Assembly (NCBI GenBank): GCA_043780275.1
Contig: JAYWCV010000088.1
Coordinates: 1-5,319 of the forward strand
Reading direction: 5' to 3'
Length of the DNA stretch: 5,319 nt
Origin: MGR-bin208 sp043780275
GTDB lineage: Bacteria > Bacteroidota > Bacteroidia > Chitinophagales > Chitinophagaceae
Shown: in pieces, positions 1-4,422 of the stretch
Layout: each line of letters opens with the position of its first letter
Numbering within the stretch: the stretch's first letter is position 1
Position numbers and translations under genes: made by a program
The notes under the pieces: generated by a model
Database searches by the model: none
Told to the model about the DNA's origin: nothing
The model's input: the letters and a program-made list of their open reading frames with translations, nothing else

Positions 1-470
1 GTAAACGGATTGATATTTATTTGAATGCTTCTTGCACTGGGTCCACTGTCGATCATGATGTCGATTCGAAAATCTTCCATTGCTGCATACAGATATTCTT
101 CTACCACCGTACTCAGCCGATGAATTTCATCGATGAATAAAACATCTCCTGTTTCTAAATTGGTAAGCAAACCCGCAAGGTCCCCGGGTTTTTCAATAAC
201 GGGTCCGGAAGTTTCCCGGATGTTTACCCCTAATTCGTTGGCAACAATTCTCGACAAAGTGGTTTTACCTAAACCCGGAGGTCCATGAAAAAGTACATGA
301 TCCAATGCCTCTCCTCTTAGCTTAGCTGCTTTAATAAATATAACCAGGTTTTCAATAAGCTGTGGTTGACCGGCAAAATCATGAATGGCATTGGGCCTGA
401 TATTATTCTCGAATTCTTTATCCGGATTACTCAGATCCTCTTTGTCCGTATTCAAATTGGGGTTCAACAT
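1..470 (-). CDS. ruvB: Holliday junction branch migration ATPase RuvB (3' end cut off by window edge)
   Basis: RuvB is the hexameric AAA+ motor that, with RuvA, drives branch migration of Holliday junctions during recombinational repair in the cytoplasm. The visible 156 codons cover the N-terminal part of the large ATPase domain. They show the family stretch IFIKAAKLRGEALDH (about 44-58), Walker A GPPGLGKTT (63-71), TSGPVIEKPGDLA (87-99), Walker B VLFIDEIHRLS (110-120) and AMEDFRIDIMI (130-140). The family is usually about 340 residues, so the arginine finger, the small domain and the winged helix lie beyond position 1. The start is the ATG at 470-468. The first 20 or so residues are variable and polar, as is usual for RuvB. 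It lies 48 bp downstream of the M23-type gene on the same strand. A TAnnTTTG box at 482-475 suggests that ruvB may also have its own promoter. The identification is secure. Confidence 0.97.
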   Translation of the reverse strand, partial: MLNPNLNTDKEDLSNPDKEFENNIRPNAIHDFAGQPQLIENLVIFIKAAKLRGEALDHVLFHGPPGLGKTTLSRIVANELGVNIRETSGPVIEKPGDLAGLLTNLETGDVLFIDEIHRLSTVVEEYLYAAMEDFRIDIMIDSGPSARSIQININPF

Positions 471-474
471 GTAT

Positions 475-482
475 CAAAGATA
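475..482 (-). promoter_or_regulatory. Candidate Bacteroidota -7 promoter box before ruvB
   Basis: Read on the minus strand this is TATCTTTG, an exact match to the Bacteroidota primary-sigma -7 consensus TAnnTTTG. It ends only 4 bases before the ruvB ATG, so a transcript from it would be almost leaderless. I see no good TTTG-type -33 element at the usual distance; the nearest TTG is only about 12 bases upstream. The match may be chance in A+T-rich sequence, or a weak internal promoter supplementing read-through from the M23-type gene. Confidence 0.3.
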
Positions 483-518
483 AATGCAATTAAACAATAT
501 GATACGGTAAAGCAATTT

Positions 519-1226
519 TTATGAAATGTATTTGTTGAGTTGAAGAATCAAATCAGGATCGGGACAATTGGATAAATATTTATCTCTATCTGAAATGGAA
601 CATACACCGGGATAATCGCCTTCATGTCCCTGCATATCTGTAATGATCTGAAAGTGCAGATGAGGTGGCCAATGACCGTTTTCTATCGGCATGCCGAATT
701 CAGCAAACAATTCCCCCTTATCAATACGCTGACCTATTTCCAGATTCTTGATATCGTTCAGGCATAAGTGACCATATAATGTGTGAAATGTTTGTCCGTT
801 AAGTATATGTGAAAGAATGATGGTTGCACCATAATCGCCATAATCATTATTAAATGCAAAATTATAAACCAACCCATCCAACGGTGCGAAAACAGCTGTG
901 TTTAATGGCCCCCAGATATCAACTCCCAGATGCAACCGACGGGGTTCTTCTCCTGGAAGAGGAGAATCGAAAACCGTACTTCTTGAATAAACTGTCCGAT
1001 GTTCATTGTAGCCACCAATGCCATATCGGGCAGCGGCTTCATGCAATTTTTCGTTTACATAATTAATAAACTGATTAGTATCATTCAGCATTTCTGAATT
1101 CAATTCTTCATTTGCTTCCGAAAAATCCATCTCTATTAATTTATCAGTCTCCGCATTAAAATGAACAACGGGATGAAAATCGAGTTGATGGTTGATGAAA
1201 AATTCCGGGCTGATAATTTGATTCAT
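519..1226 (-). CDS. M23/LytM-fold metallopeptidase homologue, no signal peptide
   Basis: This 235-residue protein carries a complete M23 (LytM-type) zinc-peptidase motif set. It has H99 and D103 in HLGVD, H153 in YGHL, and H189/H191 in HLHF; in LytM-type enzymes these positions bind zinc and catalyse the cleavage of peptide cross-bridges. Residues 1-95 form a mostly helical N-terminal part. The peptidase core is at about 97-200, and the tail contains SNCPDPDL (219-226). No signal peptide or membrane segment is seen, which is unusual for cell-wall M23 enzymes. From memory, the pattern around GGYNEHR, HLGVDIWGP, YGATIILSH and NGHWPPHLHFQ is closest to the M23-like domain found between a phosphotransferase domain and a class III aminotransferase domain in some large fusion proteins. 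That suggests a cytoplasmic enzyme acting on small molecules or peptides, which is inference. The ATG at 1226 is the first start in the frame. The gene lies 48 bp upstream of ruvB and may be cotranscribed with it. Confidence 0.88.
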   Translation of the reverse strand: MNQIISPEFFINHQLDFHPVVHFNAETDKLIEMDFSEANEELNSEMLNDTNQFINYVNEKLHEAAARYGIGGYNEHRTVYSRSTVFDSPLPGEEPRRLHLGVDIWGPLNTAVFAPLDGLVYNFAFNNDYGDYGATIILSHILNGQTFHTLYGHLCLNDIKNLEIGQRIDKGELFAEFGMPIENGHWPPHLHFQIITDMQGHEGDYPGVCSISDRDKYLSNCPDPDLILQLNKYIS

Positions 1227-1343
1227 ATTGGATGATTTTAACGTGAAAATGAACCGGTATTGATTCTCTGGTATACTATTCTGAACAAATAAACGTTAAC
1301 TACAAGATACAGTTTTTTTATTAATTTGACCTGACTACCGCAT

Positions 1344-2414
1344 TTGAAAAACTTCATACCTTTTTTACAAATTTCTTTTTTCTTTCTTTTGTTTTCAAAT
1401 ACAAATGCACAACAAATTACCGGTTATTGGAAAGGAAAGATCGACCGGAAAAATGTAGAACTTAAAATTGTAAAAAACGGTGACAGCCTTACCGGAACCA
1501 GCTATTATTTTGAAAGCCCTTTTAACTTCAGAAGATTCAGTATCAAAGGATATTTTGACGAGGCAAGCAACAGTGCTGTTTGGTGGGATGACAGGATGAT
1601 TGAAGAAAAAAAGGGGAAAATCATTTTCAATCCGGCAGCCCCAGTTCTTTACCAGTCAACCGCTGATTTTAATTGCCCCGGCGGCACTAAAATGTTTTTG
1701 AACGGAAGGGCCGCTCTGAAAGAAAAAAAAGAAGAACTGAAAAGGACGGTAGACCTGCAGAAAACAACTTCCCATTTATTTAAAGACGAATGGGATTTTG
1801 TTATTGATAACTACACAGCCGGTACCAACGATCCTTACTTTATTGACAGCATCGGCAAACTGGCTTTTTTGAAACCAATTGAAATTAAACCAGAAATTAT
1901 TCCTGTAAAAAAATCTTCTTCTACAGTAAATGCTACGGAAAAGAAAGACCAGGTTTTCATTCCACCTATAAAAAAACCGGCTGAGCCTGTAGTAAAAAAA
2001 GAATCTGTAAAAACAATACCGGTAATTGAAAAACCAATCAGTATTGAAGAAAAATTTATTTCCCGTAAGAAAATTATTTTTCAGGAGATCCCTGTTACCG
2101 GCGATTCCATAGAACTACGGTTTTATGATAATGCCGAAGTGGATGGGGATTCCATTTCACTGTTTCTGAATGACCGGTTGATATTTAAACATATACGCCT
2201 CACCGAAAAAGCATTTATCATTAAACTGGCAGTTGCCGAATTGAAAGATAGCAATGACCTTATCATGGTGGCAGAGAACCTGGGATCTATTCCTCCCAAT
2301 ACATCTTATATGCTGGCAATTGTTGATAGAATCCGTTATGAAGCCAGATTGGAAAGTACCGAGCAAAGCAGTGCCGGCATACGGTTTGTCCGAAAGAAAA
2401 CTTCGGCAAACTGA
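1344..2414 (+). CDS. Exported two-domain protein of unknown function (TTG start)
   Basis: This is a 356-residue protein of unknown function. Residues 1-22 form a signal peptide: K2, a strongly hydrophobic stretch rich in Phe and Leu, and a likely signal peptidase I site at SNTNA|QQ. Residues 23-125 form a beta-rich domain (ITGYWKGKIDRKNVELKIV, then SYYFESPFNFRRF) resembling the small barrel-like domains that open many secreted Bacteroidota proteins. Residues about 180-245 are a Lys/Pro-rich low-complexity linker. Residues about 250-350 form a second beta domain (ELRFYDNAEVDGDSISLFLN, then LIMVAENLGSIPPNTS) that I recognise as recurrent at the C-termini of secreted Chitinophagaceae proteins; its role is unknown to me. 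The TTG start is forced by an in-frame TGA at 1332-1334, and it places the signal peptide exactly at the N-terminus. The gene is divergent from the M23-type gene across a 117-bp gap, in which TTAATTTG at 1321-1328 is only a near match to a promoter box. Confidence 0.88.
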   Translation: MKNFIPFLQISFFFLLFSNTNAQQITGYWKGKIDRKNVELKIVKNGDSLTGTSYYFESPFNFRRFSIKGYFDEASNSAVWWDDRMIEEKKGKIIFNPAAPVLYQSTADFNCPGGTKMFLNGRAALKEKKEELKRTVDLQKTTSHLFKDEWDFVIDNYTAGTNDPYFIDSIGKLAFLKPIEIKPEIIPVKKSSSTVNATEKKDQVFIPPIKKPAEPVVKKESVKTIPVIEKPISIEEKFISRKKIIFQEIPVTGDSIELRFYDNAEVDGDSISLFLNDRLIFKHIRLTEKAFIIKLAVAELKDSNDLIMVAENLGSIPPNTSYMLAIVDRIRYEARLESTEQSSAGIRFVRKKTSAN

Positions 2415-2464
2415 TCAGCAACAATCCGTTGATTTTTGTTTGGATGAACATTTCACTGTTCCGT

Positions 2465-2498
2465 AACTGCAGTACATACATGTAAGCCGTGTGCAGTT
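2465..2498. repeat. Inverted repeat with nested palindrome
   Basis: AACTGCA (2465-2471) is the exact reverse complement of TGCAGTT (2492-2498), and the loop contains a second short palindrome (TACAT/ATGTA). No T-run follows, so a Rho-independent terminator is not supported. GTTAGGC at 2496-2502 matches the integron R' consensus GTTRRRY, but the opposite arm does not give a matching R'' box, so its function is undecided. Confidence 0.4.
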
Positions 2499-2603
2499 AG
2501 GCAAGGTAAAAAGTCCGCTTGACGATTTGAATTTATGATACTGCATAATATTTCCGTTGCTATTGAAACACGAAGTTTTTGAGATTCATAATCAAGCTGT
2601 TAA

Positions 2604-2625
2604 TGTTATTTTTCGTATAATAACA
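2604..2625. repeat. 7-bp inverted repeat beside the cassette array's left edge
   Basis: TGTTATT (2604-2610) and AATAACA (2619-2625) are exact inverted copies separated by 8 bases, and they end 11 bases before the first cassette start box. The arm and spacer sizes resemble a tyrosine-recombinase core site, and the position is where an attI-like site would lie. This is position-based inference. In A+T-rich sequence a 7-bp inverted repeat can also arise by chance or serve as an operator. Confidence 0.35.
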
Positions 2626-2706
2626 TATATCTTAGTGTTGGCTGTAATGCCACTGGGCATCAGCCTTGTAGTTGCGGGAGTGTGACATTGCAGAAACAGT
2701 ATTATT

Positions 2707-2736
2707 GGTTGGACACATTCATTACGGTTGACACAT
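2707..2736. repeat. Pair of direct repeats in the leader of cassette 1
   Basis: GGTTGGACACAT (2707-2718) and GGTTGACACAT (2726-2736) differ by a single deleted base, and their starts are 19 bases apart, close to two helical turns. They lie 27-56 bases before the ATG of the cassette 1 gene. They could be a tandem operator or a partial relic of the GGGCTKGAC repeats in the palindromes. Neither reading is proven. Confidence 0.35.
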
Positions 2737-2762
2737 AACGCAGGACAATTAAACTTTATAAT

Positions 2763-3200
2763 ATGACAAAGACACCTTACCAAATTCAGTTAGACGATTT
2801 GCCAATTACTGTCGAACACTTATCAATAGAGATGCCTTATTTCGTTGAACCGCTTGCAGAGTTTAATGACGAGATAGGTCACAGCATGGAAGTAGAAGGC
2901 AGGTGGCGTGACAGTAGCTTAAATAACGCAGCAGATTTTAAGGTGACAATAAATTTTTGGGACAACGACAGCAGTAGAAGATATGCTAACCTCGTATTTG
3001 TTGGTAAGTTTTCCATAGACAAATATGGGGCATTTAAAATACCGTATTTATGTGAAAGAATAGGAAAGTATTGTTATGGGATAATTGAAAACTATCTTGA
3101 AGAAAAAGCGGTTAGAGACAAGAATAATGTTCTATACCCTATTCCAGAATTTACTTACTTTGAAAATCAATGGTCGAAGAATTATTTTGACCACCCATAA
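2763..3200 (+). CDS. Hypothetical protein, gene of cassette 1
   Basis: This 145-residue protein is not one I recognise. It has no signal peptide and no membrane helix, so it is probably cytoplasmic. The composition is acidic and aromatic-rich. An N-terminal strand/turn region (QIQLDDLPITVEHLSIEMP, residues 8-26) is followed by a likely beta-rich middle (DFKVTINFWDND and YANLVFVGKF, about 58-83) and a helical segment (ERIGKYCYGIIENYLEEKA, about 98-116). The ATG at 2763 is the only sensible start: it begins the conserved-looking reading frame and has no Shine-Dalgarno, as is common in Bacteroidota. TTGACA at 2728 and TATAAT at 2757 look like sigma-70 boxes, but they are 23 bases apart and the second abuts the ATG. 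The gene is the only sizeable plus-strand frame in its cassette, which supports it as the cargo. Confidence 0.75.
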   Translation: MTKTPYQIQLDDLPITVEHLSIEMPYFVEPLAEFNDEIGHSMEVEGRWRDSSLNNAADFKVTINFWDNDSSRRYANLVFVGKFSIDKYGAFKIPYLCERIGKYCYGIIENYLEEKAVRDKNNVLYPIPEFTYFENQWSKNYFDHP

Positions 3201-3351
3201 AAAACCCATGATCTTTTAATATAAGAATTGTTTCTTTCCTGTTTTTACCTCTCAACCTTGACATGAGTTCAACATCATCTGGGTGCGGTTCTGGCGAGAC
3301 TACATCCAATACGCTAATCTCACCGTTTAGGACGGGACAGACAACATTCAT
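3151..3351 (-). CDS. Possible small antisense ORF in the tail of cassette 1
   Basis: This is a doubtful 66-residue frame on the minus strand, convergent with the cassette 1 gene and overlapping its last 50 bases. It fills the otherwise empty 3201-3351 tail. AAAAGGA abuts its ATG at 3351-3349, too close for an ideal ribosome site. The composition is protein-like, and VVSPEPHPDDVELM (residues 17-30) followed by TILILKDHG (41-49) recalls the PHPDD motif and second strand of LmbE/PIG-L deacetylases. However, the Gly-rich metal-site follow-up is missing and the frame is far shorter than that family (over 200 residues). The frame stays open upstream to 3504 only by running through the palindromic repeat, so I prefer the internal ATG. 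It could be a relic, a small gene or chance. Confidence 0.22.
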   Translation of the reverse strand: MNVVCPVLNGEISVLDVVSPEPHPDDVELMSRLRGKNRKETILILKDHGFFMGGQNNSSTIDFQSK

Positions 3352-3390
3352 TCCTTTTATATGTTTTGATACAGTAGAATGCACTAACAG

Positions 3391-3583
3391 CCAACAAAAG
3401 TATTGCTGCAAGTGGGGCTGGACGTTGAAACTTCGGCTATGTGCAAGTATCAACAGCAGTTCGGGCTTGACGAATAAAGCCAGGCAAAAAAATGTTAATT
3501 TCAACTCTTAATCAAAACCAAGCAGCGGTTCCGGGCGGGACGTTCAATGAATTCCCCACCTGCAAGCAATACCTGAACGTTGG
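3391..3583 (+). repeat. attC-like palindromic site A (end of cassette 1)
   Basis: The site is 193 bp from CCAAC (3391-3395) to GTTGG (3579-3583). After a 4-base spacer, the left arm GTATTGCTGCAAGTGGGG (3400-3417) pairs with the right arm CCCCACCTGCAAGCAATAC (3554-3572), leaving one bulged A (3565), one A/C mismatch (3411/3560) and a 6-base right spacer. The paired outer box, unpaired spacer, inner stem, extrahelical base and long variable centre together match the layout of integron attC sites. The centre contains GGGCTKGAC-type repeats at 3415, 3463 and 3533. Against this, 193 bp is longer than usual attC sites, and AGCCAAC/GTTGGTG fit RYYYAAC/GTTRRRY only partly. Confidence 0.75.
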
Positions 3584-4418
3584 TGGCAACTTTAAAGACA
3601 AAATCTCAACTTATGGAAATAGCAGACATTAAAGTAGTTTATAGACACCTTCCATCTGATATAACAGACGAATTTGAAAATATTAAAAACTCTGACTTTT
3701 CCGTAATTGTAAAAGAAGATAAAAAAGAGTATTTTCATTTTTCAGGAGGTCCAGCAGACATTTTAATCTATTTCGAGCAACATCCTACAGAGTTAATAGT
3801 TACTGGACTAATTATACCAACAATATTCGAGGGCTTCAAATATGCACTTTCAACGACTTGGAAAAGGCTTACCAAACATTCAAATAAAAAGCAAGAAAAA
3901 ATACAAAATGACAAAAATAAAATAGAGTTAAATTTTAAAGTAGGACAAGATAAGACTGTGGAATTTAGTTTGCGAGGAACTGCAAATGAAGAAACAATAG
4001 ACAATGCGATTGATAAAATATTTGAGTACCTAAGAGATAAAACAAAGCAAGAAAATGATTTTCAAAATCCTGATTTAAAAGGAAATTTTGATTTAAAACC
4101 GAAAATAAGACTTCAATATAATTCACAAACTGATAAATGGACACCTGTAAATTTTGCGGAAATCAAAAAGTTTAAAGAGGAACTAATTCAGCAACCAAAA
4201 AAAAGATTTAATGACTGACAAAGCTGCCACCAACAAAAGTATTGCTGCAAGTGGGGCTTGACCTTGTAATCTTCGGCAGCAGCAACGTGGCATCTTTTGT
4301 TCGGGCTGGACGTTTATAATTTAGCTTTTTGTTGTTATCTTCAACATCAGTTTTTCAATCGGCATTTGTTCCGGGCTGGACATTCAATGAATCCCCCACC
4401 TGCAGCAATACTCGACCG
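3580..4418 (+). mobile_element. Gene cassette 2 (integron-like)
   Basis: This is a complete cassette bounded by G|TT at 3579/3580 and 4418/4419. It consists of a 33-base leader, one gene (3613-4218) and the 193-bp site B. The start GTTGGTGGCAAC (3579-3590) is complementary in 11 of 12 bases to GCTGCCACCAAC (4223-4234) at its own terminal site. By contrast, site A to its left has a different left flank (ACAGCCAAC). The exchange of flanks between neighbouring sites is the main evidence for cassette shuffling over dispersed MITE insertion. The gene is visibly more A+T-rich than the host genes, which suggests a separate origin. Confidence 0.65.
3613..4218 (+). CDS. Hypothetical protein with a hydrophobic segment, gene of cassette 2
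   Basis: This 201-residue protein is not one I recognise. The layout is a short N-terminal alpha/beta region (residues 1-50, MEIADIKVVYRHLPSD onwards), a hydrophobic segment LIVTGLIIPTIFEGFKYAL at about 61-79, and a basic Lys-rich stretch (about 84-103). A beta hairpin plus helix follows (KIELNFKVGQDKTVEFSLRG, then TIDNAIDKIFEYLRD, about 103-143), and the tail is charged. The order hydrophobic helix, Lys/Arg stretch, strand pair, helix is reminiscent of EACC1-type effector-associated components in bacterial conflict systems. That is only a resemblance in layout, without a diagnostic motif. The frame is open back to a TTG at 3580, but that codon lies inside the palindrome's right box, so I choose the ATG at 3613. 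No promoter is visible in the 33-base leader. Confidence 0.78.
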   Translation: MEIADIKVVYRHLPSDITDEFENIKNSDFSVIVKEDKKEYFHFSGGPADILIYFEQHPTELIVTGLIIPTIFEGFKYALSTTWKRLTKHSNKKQEKIQNDKNKIELNFKVGQDKTVEFSLRGTANEETIDNAIDKIFEYLRDKTKQENDFQNPDLKGNFDLKPKIRLQYNSQTDKWTPVNFAEIKKFKEELIQQPKKRFND

Positions 4419-4422
4419 TTGG
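4230..4422 (+). repeat. attC-like palindromic site B (end of cassette 2)
   Basis: This is the second copy of the element, again 193 bp from CCAAC (4230-4234) to GTTGG (4418-4422). The left arm GTATTGCTGCAAGTGGGG (4239-4256) pairs with CCCCACCTGCAGCAATAC (4394-4411). There is no bulge here, and the A/C mismatch (4250/4400) is in the same place as in site A. GGGCTKGAC-type repeats begin at 4254, 4303 and 4373, which are 24, 73 and 143 bases from the start, against 24, 72 and 142 in site A. GTTATCTTCAAC at 4334 corresponds to GTTAATTTCAAC at 3494. The rest of the centre has diverged. The right box reads GTTGGCT, and the left flank CACCAAC fits the attC consensus poorly. Confidence 0.75.

Larger units (their letters stand above)
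2415..2762. other. Gene-free stretch spanning the host/cassette junction
   Basis: I see no credible gene in this stretch. Directly after the upstream stop, CAAC-5 nt-GTTG followed by ATTTTT (2419-2437) could act as a weak terminator. Two further inverted repeats lie at 2465-2498 and 2604-2625. The cassette start box GTTGGCTGT begins at 2637, and I place the junction between host sequence and the cassette array there. Downstream, 2651-2762 is the untranslated leader of the first cassette gene, with a small hairpin (ATGCC/GGCAT, 2647-2660) and a direct repeat (2707-2736). Confidence 0.6.
2638..3579 (+). mobile_element. Gene cassette 1 (integron-like)
   Basis: The limits are set by analogy with integron cassettes, cutting G|TT in the start box at 2637 and again at 3579. 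The cassette holds a 126-bp leader, a 145-codon gene, a 180-bp tail and the 193-bp palindromic site. Its start, GTTGGCTGT (2637-2645), is the exact reverse complement of ACAGCCAAC (3387-3395) at the left end of its own terminal palindrome; three more bases (TGC against GCA) match after a small gap. This self-complementarity is what a recombination-generated circle would give. The palindrome found before the later cassettes is absent before 2637, so this is the leftmost cassette. Confidence 0.6.

Noticed and set aside
854..1066. Plus-strand frame of 70 codons inside the M23-type gene
   Set aside because: It is antisense to a well-supported gene and has no recognisable motif.
2496..2502. GTTAGGC as a consensus integron R' box marking an earlier cassette boundary
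   Set aside because: It matches GTTRRRY, but there is no matching R'' box, no inner stem like that of the other two sites, and no gene before 2637 that would be its cargo.
2728..2762. TTGACA and TATAAT as a sigma-70 promoter for the cassette 1 gene
   Set aside because: The boxes are 23 bases apart instead of about 17, and TATAAT touches the ATG. Bacteroidota promoters use a different consensus.
3151..3504. Long antisense frame of 117 residues with a signal-peptide-like N-terminus
   Set aside because: The first 51 codons translate the palindromic repeat and its flank from a TTG. The apparent signal peptide is an artefact of the repeat sequence.
3263..3511. Plus-strand frame of 82 codons running into site A
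   Set aside because: It reads through the palindrome, is rich in Ser/Thr/Cys, and is a shadow of the opposite strand.
3580..3612. TTG at 3580 as the start of the cassette 2 gene
   Set aside because: The codon lies inside the palindrome's right-hand box, and the added residues simply translate that site. The ATG at 3613 is the more plausible start.
3391..4422. The two palindromes as MITE insertions
   Set aside because: The length and inverted ends would suit a MITE, but there is no target-site duplication at either copy. The flanking complementarity runs between the start and end of a cassette, not within an element.
3391..4422. CRISPR array
   Set aside because: There are only two repeats, each about 193 bp and palindromic overall, separated by a gene. 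This does not resemble short regular repeats with spacers.
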